This document shows, piece by piece, positions 13,601 to 25,600 of a stretch of 64,000 nucleotides of DNA (position 1 is the first letter of the stretch; each line of letters begins with the position of its first letter). A model generated the notes under the pieces. That model saw nothing but the letters and a program-made list of their open reading frames with translations. It searched no databases and was not told the DNA's origin. Made by a program: the position numbers and the translations under genes. Source of the stretch: Siphonodentalium dalli. Lineage: Eukaryota > Mollusca > Scaphopoda > Gadilida > Siphonodentaliidae. The DNA lies in assembly GCA_032622095.1 (NCBI GenBank), contig CP136069.1, forward strand, positions 72,749,319 to 72,813,318, in the 5' to 3' direction.

Positions 13601-16600
13601 TACAACGATACTCAAAATCTGTAACCACCCCACTAAAAGCGTCCTGTTTAATTTAATCTGATCTGAATCTCCTCTTATAATTTCTTTTTTCGCTCAATGT
13701 CTGCAACCACCCTACTAAAAATGTCCTGTTTAATCTGATCTGAACCCCCTCTTATAATTCATTTTTCGCTGCCAATATGTTTTCCTATCTGATGTACATA
13801 TACACATATCGTGTGTCATACTTCTATATTATCTCAATAAGTGAAATAATATTTTTTAAAATACATATGCCGAGATTATAGTTCATAACAATGGCACTAT
13901 ACACTTGCGCATAAACTAATCCAATCACCACCAAGTGAAGTTAACAGGCATACCTTGACAAACTGAACATTATGTTACTCTGGCCTAACTATTAATCTGA
14001 CCATTCACTGACCGCCTGTTGTCAACCTGAATATCGATTGATTCTATTTGTAGACTGTACCTTTCAGCTGCATTGCCCAAACACATATCGATTGATTTTA
14101 TTTATAGATTGTACTTTTCTCAGCCATGACGTGTCCGATATATGTCACACCTTACATTAATTTGCGAAGCTACATATCAGGCTGAACTTTAATTGTCTTA
14201 TTGCAACACATCTCGCGTTCTCAAAGATTGTTTAAGTTATATTGACAAATCATTGGCTAATTAATACCAGGTTGTGTATTTTTGTTACCGATTAATGTCG
14301 ACTTTTAAAATTGTTAAGTATATATACACATGTTGCCGTACGTATATACAAACACACTGAATTAAAGCCCATTACTGAATTGACCACACCATTGAATTCT
14401 AGTCAAGAATTTAGACCTAAAATTAAAATAGTTATCTATTCTGTTTACGGATCTAATAATGCGCACTACACACCCTTCATACACACATAGACCATATGCA
14501 CACATGCACGCGGGTGTGTAATAAACACAAAAATAACTGTCTTTAATATTACATTCAAACAATATGCTTTGGAACTGCCTGTCCCGAACTAGGAAGCAAT
14601 TTTCACACAATCCTCTTTTTAATGTATTTCTGTCCTCTACTAAGGTTTGCACTATGTTTGTTTCTTATTCACATGTATTTTGAAAATGAAATATGGGTTT
14701 GCTCTAACAATCTACAATTAATAGATGTCGGTTAAAATTCTTTCAATGAATTGTCAAGGACTTGGGGATAAGAAAAAACGGAGAGATGTCTTCACATACC
14801 TTAAAAAGTTGAAGTATGACATTTACTGTTTACAAGACGTTCATTTTACTCGCGATCAAGAGAGATTTATTCAATCGGAGTGGGGTTATACTTGTTGTTT
14901 TAATTCTTTCAAATCATCAAGTAGAGGCGTCGCGATTTTATTCAATAATACATTTGGTCTAAAGATTAATGCATTACATACGGACCCAAATGGGAACATG
15001 CTCATAGCCGAAATTAATGTAGATGACTTCAAGCTAACATTAGTAAATATATATGGACCCAATGCAGATACCCCGTCTTTTTATGAAAAAATTAACAAAA
15101 TACTAACCGATGATATCATATCTGATAACGTTGTGATTTGTGGTGATTACAATATTGCCCTTAATCCTTCAAAAGACTGTTTTAATTACGTTGGTGACAA
15201 TAACCCGAAAGCTCGCAAGGAACTATTTAAACTAATCGGCGAAAAAGACCTCATTGATGTATGGAGATATCAGAACCCAGAACAACTAAGATATACTTGG
15301 CGAAGAAAGTCCCCGTTTAAACAAGCACGTTTAGATTATTTTCTCATATCAAACTGTATTTTGCCTTTTATTGAATCATCTTCCGTAATACCTGGTTATC
15401 GTACCGATCATTCAATAGTAACTGTGAATTTCAAATTATGTGATACGAAACCCGGACGTGGCTATTGGAAATTTAATAACTCTCTACTTTCTAATAAAAC
15501 TTTTGTCGATAAAATAAATGAAACTGTAAAGACGACTGTCGAACAGTATAAATCGTCGGACAATGACACGCTATGTGATAACGAAGAGAGTCCAAAGTTT
15601 CAAATAAACGACCAATTATTCTTTGAAACATTGCTCATGGAGATGAGAAAAACGACGTTAACTTTTTCAAAAGCACTAGCAAATACTAAACGCCAAGAAG
15701 AATCTTTACTTGAAGCAGACATTGAAGTGTTAGAAAATCGGCTTACTGATGATGATGGTATTGAGAAATTACAACAACTTAAACTACGATTAGAAGATAT
15801 AAGAAAAAAGAAATTAGAAGGCGCAATGATACGTTCAAGAGCTCGATGGGTCAGTGATGGGAAAAAACCAACTAAATATTTTCTTAACTTAGAAAAAAGA
15901 CATTATATGAATAAAGCACTTCTTCGGGTTGAAAAAGAGGATGGTAAAGTGGTTACAGATCAAAATGATATTCTCGAAGAGGCCAAACTATATTACGAAA
16001 AATTATATGAAAATAGACACGAGAAAACAAATGTATCGGACATTGAACAATTTGTTCGCGTTCAAAATGATAACACAAATAATTTCCCAAATAAATTATC
16101 TCCAGAAATCTCTCACACCCTTGAATCACGTATTTCTGAAAACGAGGCATTAACCTATTTAAAACATATGCGCAATAACAAAAGCCCTGGTTCCAGTGGC
16201 TTCTCGTGTGATTTTTATAAAATGTTTTGGAATAAAATTGGTAAATTCCTAGTTAGGTCATTAAACTACGGCTTAGATAAAGGTGAATTATCGGTTACAC
16301 AGAAACACGGTATTCTTACTCTGATTCCAAAAGAAAACAAACCAAAACAATTCCTAAAAAACTGGCGACCTATTTCACTTCTTAATGTGTCATACAAAAT
16401 TTTATCCGGTATACTTTCTGAAAGATTGAAAAGTGTAATTCAAGATCTTATTCATCATGACCAGAGTGGGTTTTTAAAAGGTAGATTCATTGGCGAAAAT
16501 ATACGATTAATATCAGACATCCTGTCCACAACAAAATCTGCTAATATTCCTGGACTACTTGTACTCCTTGACTTCGAAAAAGCTTTTGATTCGGTCTCAT

Positions 16601-19600
16601 GGTCATTCTTGTCGTCAGTCTTAAAATACTTCAACTTTGGGGATAATTTTATTAAAATCATTAATTGCTTGTATAACGGTATATCGTCAAATGTCAATAT
16701 CAACGGGCATGTGTCTCGTAGCTTCAGAATCTCGAGGGGCTGTCGCCAAGGTGATCCAATTTCGCCTTACATTTTTTTATTGTGTGTCGAAATATTAGGT
16801 ATAGGATTCCGGAAACGGAAAAATATCAAGGGTATTAAGATAGGGAATTCAGAATTTAAACTTTCACAATATGCTGACGATACCTCATTATTTCTTGATG
16901 GTGACCCCCAAAGCCTTGACAATGCATTCGAGCTATTACATGACTTTTATCTTATTTCAGGTTTAAAAATTAATTACGACAAAACAGTTGCGGTATGGAT
17001 TGGTAAGAAAAGAGATTGTACTGACTCTATATGTGACAGATGGAAAATAAGATGGCTATCAAATGGTTTTAAAGTTCTCGGTGTAAATTTCCAATTAGAT
17101 GCCGATGATATATTTTCGAATAATTACATCACAGCGTACAACCAGATACGAACAATTTTTTCTGTGTGGTCTAAAAGACACCTGACGGTTATCGGGAGAG
17201 TCACAATATTCAAGTCATTGGTACTTTCTAAACTCTCGTTTTTATTTATGACAATTCCAAATCCACCAAAAACATTCTTAACTGACATAAACAAAGACAT
17301 ATATAATTTCATATGGGATAAAAAACCTGACAAAATTGCTAGGAAATATTTTCAACAAGACTATTCCATGGGAGGTTGTAAAATGATTGATATCCAAACA
17401 TTTATGCATTCAATGAAAATATCATGGGTGAAACGCTACATAACTCAACCGGATTCTTGGCAAAACCTCGTCCGATATCAAATGGAGTGTACAAACAATG
17501 ACAAATGGTATCTATCGAATGGATGTGCCCTTAATAGATATAAAAGCAAATATATCAATCAATTCTGGATAGATGTTCTAGATGCATGGAAAATATTAAA
17601 CTTAAAGATGGCCCCAAAAACGCACAGTGATGTGCTCTCATCGACGATTGTAAGTAACGATATTTTCAAAATAAACAAACACGCAATTAATGACAGATCG
17701 TTGGCCCTTCGTGGCATATATTTTGTGAACGATCTTATGTGTGATAATAACAAATTAATGTCCTATGACGAAGCAAAGCGGTTATATGGCATTAAAACAG
17801 ATTTTTTGACATACAACGGTATAATCTCTTCAATAACAAAATACCTAACTAAAATGGAAAACTCTAGTAGCTATCAACAAAGTAACAACGAACGACTGAA
17901 CAACCCAATACTACCGTATCAGATCGAACACTTACTCAAATCGAATTCGAAATATATATACAATTGCATTCAAGACCCCAAAATGAACATGAACCTCATC
18001 TCAAAATGGGAGAAGAAACTAAATATGCACCATGAATTAGACTGGTGGTCAGACGTTTTTAAAACTCCCTTTGTTCAGTTTTGTGACATGAAATATGTAT
18101 GGTTTCAATATCGGATAAACAATAGAATATTAGGGACTAACAATGTTCTAAAGAAAATGGGTCGATCTGAAAATGATACATGTTCTTTTTGTAAAATTGA
18201 AAAACAGACCATTAGCCATCTTATGTTTCAATGTCACATTATTGCTTCGCTGTGGAACGAGATTCGTATATGGATATTTAACACGACTTCAAATAAATTA
18301 GAAATTAATTCAAACACTATTTTATTTGGCAAAGCTGATACTGAGAAAATTTATCCACTCCTCCAAACGATCTTGGTCATAATTAAGTATAATATATACC
18401 GATCAAAGATGAGATCTGAATTACCAAAATTGCAAAATATCCAAGCAGAAATACGAATGTACGCAAAAACTGAAAGATGGATTTTTTACAGCAAATCTAG
18501 ATATACTGAGTTCGAATATCGGTGGGATAAATGGAAAGGTCTGTTACACTATTACAGTTAAACAGCACATACATAACTATAGATATTTACATGTATGCTG
18601 GAAATGTAGTACATAACATTGCACATGCCTGGCACACAAGTATTCTGTAAATATTATTTAGTATTGTAAAAACTGTGTTTAAATACGAATGTTGACCAGA
18701 CATGTGCCGTGTTGTGTGACTTACCTAACAGTATGCTTACTTATTTGAATCATATAGTGAGTAAAATTAATTGCATACCACCTATCCATGCCATACATAA
18801 TCACGTTACGTAAATATACCAGATTTTAAGACTTTTAGCTAGATGCTAACACTAATTAATAATCCCTCAATGTTAATATTTTGCATTATGTAATTACCAT
18901 ATATATACCTAATAACGTGAGGGACTCAGAAAAAATTATAAATAATACATATACCCAATATTTCTTTTTCATTATATTCATTATATTAATTATTATAACT
19001 AATGGAAATTTAATATAACTAAATATAATATTTATAAATAATATTACTTTTTCCTTAAGGGAAGCCCGAAACTGAACTATATGGATTACGTCTCCGGCCT
19101 TGTGTCAATCAGGAGGGTTAAAATTTTATTGCTGTGCCGACCCCACTCACATCCGTGTCCAGATTAGTCTCGCATGAATACACCCGCATTCTATCTATTG
19201 TCTAGTCAGTTTTTTATTTCCGACTTAATCATGAGATTTGCGAGTCGCGGGGTTGGGAATGGCACCACCATGGGAGGGATCTATGATAGTTCAGTTTCGG
19301 GCTTCCCTTAAGGAAAAAGTAATATTATTTATAAATATTATATTTTTCCGCCAAGGAGAAGCCCTCAACTGAACTATATGGATTAGAATGCAAGCCCAGG
19401 AGGAGGCACGAGCAATAAAGTTAATTAATATCCAAATTCGATGGGAATGTACTCTTCCGAAACATGATTCATGTAAATGTGATTTAGTCATGAATCAGAT
19501 ATGATTATGTTACGTGAAAGAGCTCCCAATTCAGATTACGACATTGCTCAAATGTGTACCGCCCGCCCCCCTTGTTTTTGGAATAAACATCCCAGGTAGT

Positions 19601-22600
19601 GCCATATAATTCATGCTAGCGAGACAACCGAGCAAGTACAACTTTGCTGCATCCTATTCTCTTTGTCATCTTCTTCGCTCTCTCGACAGTTCACATTATG
19701 AACTGATGTCACATGCAGCCATTGTGTAGGCCATAAGATATCAGAATGCTTATGATACACCAGGGAGCAAATTAACTGGAATCGCATCGCGATTTGCCAC
19801 TGAAATGTGGATACCGGTAATAGCGAGGAATTTCTTTATACATGTATGATGTTATAAAAATGCTATCTAATCATGTCAATGTGAGATTATTTGCTAATCA
19901 GATATCGAAAGTAAATTGCTCCCTGTGATACACAAACCAGATATAAAAATGATATGCTGCAGATATCATAGCGAGGTATGAGGTTTCATTATATCATGCC
20001 ACACATCTGTACTCCAGCCTCGTATAATGTAGAGAGCAGGGAACGCCATCATGATCCAAGGTATCATTGCATACCAGTATATATGGGATTAGAGAACACC
20101 ACAGCGGACTTGATGAACAAGCATAGAAGCATCAGTGATCTATGATGGCGCACATAACGAGTGTCGGGTACATTTCGAAATGATCAAATGTAGCAGAATG
20201 ATCAAAATTGCAAAATGACCGGTGAAGGAGTGGCCTGGAGGTATCCCGAAGGTATTACGATTCCAGGAGATTGGACCCCATCGTGTGGAGATGTGGGCCA
20301 CTGCACCGTGGGGAAGAGATAGAAGGCTGGTTGGTGCAGCTCTTGGAGGCACGCAACAAGACTTCCCCACCCAGATCATTCAGCCTTTCTTTCCTACCGG
20401 GGAAGGAGTGGCCTGGAGGTATCCCTAAGGTATTACGATTCCAGGGGATTGGACCCCATCTTGTGGAGATGTGGGCCCCTGCACCATGGGGAAGAGTTAG
20501 AAGGTTGGTTGGTGCAGCACTTGGAGGCACGCAACAACAAGTCTTCCCCACCCAGATCATTCAGCCTTTCTTTCCTACCGGTGAAGGAGTGGCCTGGATG
20601 TATCCCGAAGGTATTACGATTCCAGGGGATCGACTGGACCCCATCTTGTAATGATGTGGGCCACTGCACCATGGGGAAGAGTCAGAAGGCCATTTGGCTG
20701 GTGCGCTATGTCTAGACTATGAGAGCAAGAGCGTCACGTGACAACGAGTCTACCCCACCCAGAACATCCTCCAAAGGCTATTTTTTCTCTTTCTTCTTTT
20801 TATTTCTTCTTTCTTTTTCTTTTCTTCTTTTTTCTTTTATAAAAGAATCCTCGTCCGACAGTGTGCCTGACGACCCACTGTCGACCCGCGATTCTTGCTC
20901 ATCGTCGTCAAACCTGCCGACGCCATGCGATGCAGAGAAGCATGTCAAGATCGACGCCAACAGAATTGGCTGCATCAGGTTGGGATACCAGACTGTGGAA
21001 GAGGCCTACTCTGAAATGGTTCGACGCAAGACAAATGCTCTTGCATTTGGGATAAGTAGCTATGGCCTGTCCAAGGTCACCCCCTCAAATTCTGGGGCAT
21101 CATCAAGCTGCGCCCCCAAGGCCAGAGGGAATAAGTTCTGATGAGCCATTTGATCAGAGGAAGCCCCTTCCATGGAATCCCCCAAATGCAGGTGGTCCTG
21201 ACCAAACTGGAATAAATGTCGATGACATACCACTATGATCGCATGACGGCGGAGGAGCAGGCCCGGATGTATCCCGAAGGTATTACGATTCCAGGGGATC
21301 GACTGGACCCCATCTTGTAATGATGTGGGCCACTGCACCATGGGGAAGAGTCAGAAGGCCATTTGGCTGGTGCGCTATGTCTATGAGAGCATATGCGTCA
21401 CGTGACAACGAGTCTTCCCCACCCAGAACAGCCGCCAAAGGCTACTCCCAGGTGCCCAATAAACAGATCTTCGTGGCAGGAATCCAGGCCGAAATCAAAA
21501 TACTGATGGAAATTTCACTCTATGTGGAATAATAGTATATCGATGTGAATTTTTTCGAAATTTAATAATCGTATTGCCACTACCATTAGGCACCTGAGAG
21601 AAAGGTGCCGGAGCAATCGCCCGTGAAGATTGGTTTCCCGAATCAACCGCATGCAGCACCCGCCTACCATTGGTTCAACTGCCGTAGCAGGACCTGGGGG
21701 GCCAGAACTGGTCCTGCCCGAGGTAAAGACTGGTACGGTTGCTCAAAGTAGGTAATCATTGACTAATATGCCCTTACCCAACGATAACAAGTAATACACC
21801 CGTGAATGAGCAACCTGCACGGTGTGTGGCCATCAAATTCGAATCATGTTCGACTGCAAGACATGCTGTTAGTTATAACAAAGCAAGGTTAATATACATA
21901 ACACAATACAACCTAGGTTATTGAATATAAAGTAAGGTTAATATAAAATCACGTTATACCCCTGGCCACGTGATCTTACCTGCTATGACAGGTAAGATAC
22001 TGTCTTTTCTCGTATATGAGGACGATGAGTTCCGAATGCACATAGGCAAGAACTAGGCGGTTTCCGTTAGGAAAGTGCGCTTACAGCGGACGTGAAGATA
22101 CGAATGCCTGTATTTTCGTCATGATTGTATCGAATCGTTTTGTCACATAATCAGTGGATATGTCGATGATATACCACTATGATCACATGACTGCGGAGGA
22201 GCAGGCCCGGATGTATCCCGAAGGTATTACTATTCCAGGGGATCGACTGGACCCCATCTTGTAATGATGTGGGCCACTGCACCATGGGGAAGAGTCAGAA
22301 GGCCATTTGGCTGGTGCGCTATGTCTATGAGAGCAAGAGCGTCACGTGACAACGAGTCTTCCCCACCCAGAACAGCCGCCATAGACGAAGAGCCATGTCA
22401 TGGCCGGTTTCGGAAATATATTGGCAGTAGATGTGCGCAATATAAACGCTGCGCATGTAAGCTCGCTTTAGACATGTAACAATACAAATGCAGTCCTTTC
22501 TGCGCAATATAAATGTGTTGCATGTAACTGCGCATCATACACGAGTGAAAGCTATGTGGCAGAATATCGTTTTGATATATGTGGAAATAGAAGTTAGTGA

Positions 22601-25600
22601 GCCAAGTGATGGTCTCTACTGGAAAGACTATTGGCAGTGAATCTGGAGCACGTGACAATATGTATTCTTTCTATTTCGCTGTTTGCCGTTATCATTCACT
22701 GATGAAACTGCAAAGTATGTCAGTATTGGGATGAAAACTGTTCACCATATGTAAGCATACTAGTAGTCAGTTCTGACAGCATACATGAGGCCCTGATACG
22801 ATATGATTGTCATGTACAATGTATGGAACTATTACGGCGTGCAATACATCATTGCAAGCTCGCCCACGCCGAGGCATATTAGAGCCTACGGTAAGATGGC
22901 TTAGTGTCAGGCCACAAAGTTTTCACTTCATTGCAGTTGGTGAACAATAGTTCGTAGGAACCCAAACTGTACATACATGGATGTAAAGAATGCAACACAA
23001 TATTTAGAACGTCAGACAACACATCAATTCGAAGTGTGGTTATATATGTGATAACGAATACCATCCCCCTGTTACGGAGTGTTAGTAACTATTGTACTGA
23101 TGATACAATGAGTTATATGATATTTAATCGTGATAGACAAGGTAGAATTTTCGAAATACCTTGAAGTCGATGTAATGTGTTATTACATTTGTCATGTGTC
23201 TAACAAGACCACGCGCTCATACACACTGGCGGGCGTAGATTCGCAGGTATTGATCGTTAAAACAATATTACAGATCGCTCAGTCGAAAGAAATGTGAATT
23301 GTCATCTGATAGTGATAACAAGTACTATCTTTCGTATTTATTCATGTAAATTATTACAAAGGAGGATATGGCTGTCCTGTGCAACTTTCTGCGAATTAAC
23401 AGAGCAGTGCCATGTATGATTTGGCAGTATACATTAGGATACAAAGCAACGGAACTTACGAAATAACCGAAGCGAGTCGACGGAAACTTATGTAAAGTGA
23501 AACACGTGTAGCACGAAATTAGGAGACATCGCATACCGTACTACATTGCGTCCTCAATTGTAAGTCATGATAGTCATCACGCCGTATGTGTGGCACAATA
23601 TGCACTATGTGGTTTTGCCACAAGTAAGCTATGTGCTTCTTTAGTCATTGTCAAGATGGCCATCTTAATTCCAATTGTTGGAAGATAAAGCCGTCTTGAG
23701 GAAAACAGAAAACACGGAAACAAATTACGGATACAGTGAAGCGAAAAAAGTTCCCGTTTCGGATGTGAGAAATATTAATTAACTATCGGGTACAATAAAT
23801 TGCAAGTTTGTAATATCAACAATAAATATTGAGTCGATAAACTCGCAACACAGAAAGATACAACCTTGAGAAAATAGAAACGATCCTGTCCTGGCGAGGA
23901 GGAATAAAAACTGACTAGACAATAGATAGAATGCGGGTGTATTCATGCGAGACTAATCTGGACACGGATGTGAGTGGGGTCGGCACAGCAATAAAATTTT
24001 AACCCTCCTGATTGACACAAGGCCGGAGACGTAATCCATATAGTTCAGTTGAGGGCTTCTCCTTGGCGGAAAAATAACACAACATTCATAAAACCATTCA
24101 CTCCACACTCTTTTTTCTCTTCTATCTTTCTACAGTCTCAAAAAAAAAATAACGAAAGAGACAAAAACTGTTTAATTACCAACCATTAACTGTAATATAA
24201 TTCATGTATTATCACAATGTATTTGTCTTTTTTCAAATAAAAATTTATAAAAAAAAATAATAAAAAAACCACCGCCTGTGACTGAAACTATACACGTAGA
24301 TTTAATTTCAAAATTAAACACAACATCACCAGTTTGGATTCATTTCGGCCTAAAATCAACAACCGATGGTAAACCGAACTAATAACTTGTTTGTTTTTTT
24401 GCATAAGCGACGTCAGTAGTACCCCACACATTGTTAAGATCACAAGCAACATGCATTGCGTTGTCCTCTTTTCGCGTGTCAGAGTGAAACAGCATTCACA
24501 CGTGAATATTGAATTGCGTACTGCATGTTCCAAAGGATCGTAACTAGCAAAATGTTTGGACATTATTCTTCATGGTATTTAGTCATACCGCGGTATTGAA
24601 TTTAATACCGTAGTCGGTATTGTGAAGGTGGATACCCTGAAGCCCTATGTACATGGGGTTATTTCAAGCAGGTGCACCAAAGACAAATAATGGACCTGGA
24701 TTTAAAGTCAGGCGCACAATCTACTGTGCGCCTACATTTTACAAAACCGATGGACAAAGCCTGGTAGGCACTGCAGAGTTGCTACGATGTGTTAATTGTG
24801 AAAATTGTGATGACCACAGTGAGATTGAATATTACAACAAAGGTGCTGACAAAGAAAATCTAGATGATAAATGACAACAGAACTATACTGGCGTAATAGA
24901 ATATTTCGTTAATCGAATAGAAAAAGCTTGGCACCATTGCTATGCTATTAACCCTTTGATGACGGGAGCTATGCTGGTGCAGCATTAAAGGTCCTATGCC
25001 AGTGCATTCTCTTATATATGCGAGTCTCCCACAGGGTGCCCCGCATATATAAGAAAATGCACTGGCTTACAAGGTCAAAGCAAATATTGTTAGGCCAATG
25101 TATTCTCTTATATATGAGAGGCTCCATATGGGAGGCTCGCATATATAAGAGAGTGAATTGGCACAGGGTTTTCGCAAAATGTCAGGAAGCTCCAATCATG
25201 GAAGGGTCAAGTGAAATTGACTGCAGTTAAGTCTGACCCTATTTTGTCTGTCAAAGCATTTAATTCAGCAGACATACCTTTTTAACAGCTTTTTCAGCCT
25301 CGATTTCATACTTGGATCTCCTTCCTGGTCGATCTCTGATCAGCTTTAACAATCCGTCTTCATCGATCTGCCTAATATGAAGCTGAGTGGCCTACAAAGA
25401 GCAATATAATAGATCTCTAGTCAAAAGCAAAGTAAGACATAAGTTAATTTTATCACATAATTAGCCCCTAAACCCGGCCACACACGTTCATTATCGGCAT
25501 GCGCCGTGCTGTAAGAACTTAGCACGATGATGTCGATGTCAATGCCAAACTTTATTACGTTAATTCGAATATAGTTATGATATTCAATTTGTGTTCGGTT

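Larger units (their letters stand above)
19343..24074. mobile_element. 4.7-kb TIR element with TA target site, carrying repeated gene-like modules
   Basis: The left TIR TTTTTCCGCCAAGGAGAAGC continues through CCTCAACTGAACTATATGGA to about 19385, and the complement ends at 24074. TA flanks both ends (19341-19342, 24075-24076). No transposase was recognised. Inside are tandem and dispersed copies of a module of about 180 bp and one exon-like frame (20846-21141). The TA target would suit Tc1/mariner-like elements, but the long TIR and absent DDE frame leave the superfamily open. It inserted in the 3' region of the LINE. Confidence 0.8.
12165..24264 (+). mobile_element. L1/Tx1-type LINE, both ORFs open, 3' region interrupted
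   Basis: ORF1 and ORF2 lie on the + strand and the right end is A-rich. The 10-bp repeat AAAACCACCG occurs at 12155-12164 and again at 24265-24274 directly after the A-rich tail; I read it as the LINE target-site duplication. Removing the MITE and the 4.7-kb TIR element in its 3' region gives a LINE of about 7.0 kb. The 5' UTR would be about 300 bp and the ORF1-ORF2 spacer 1.3 kb. The TSD is partly ambiguous because of the adjoining A run. Confidence 0.8.
11547..24647. mobile_element. hAT element C, about 1.0 kb, split by a LINE
   Basis: TIRs TAGGGCTTCACGGT and (inverted) TAGGGCTTCAGGGT have the exact 8-bp TSD TGTACATG (11539-11546 and 24648-24655). Its own DNA is about 11547-12164 and 24275-24647; the rest is a LINE insertion. 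A block of about 50 bp containing GTATTTAGTCATACCGCGGT lies near both ends in the same orientation, so it is a subterminal direct repeat rather than part of the TIR. No transposase is seen; it is non-autonomous. Confidence 0.93.

Noticed and set aside
14362-14652. 96-residue minus-strand frame
   Set aside because: It lies in the LINE spacer opposite to LINE orientation, with no recognised motif.
20255-20672. Minus-strand frames with repeated [16 protein letters not shown]
   Set aside because: They are the opposite-strand reading of the 180-bp tandem modules; the plus strand is favoured by the pyrimidine tract and neighbouring exon-like frame, though neither is proven.
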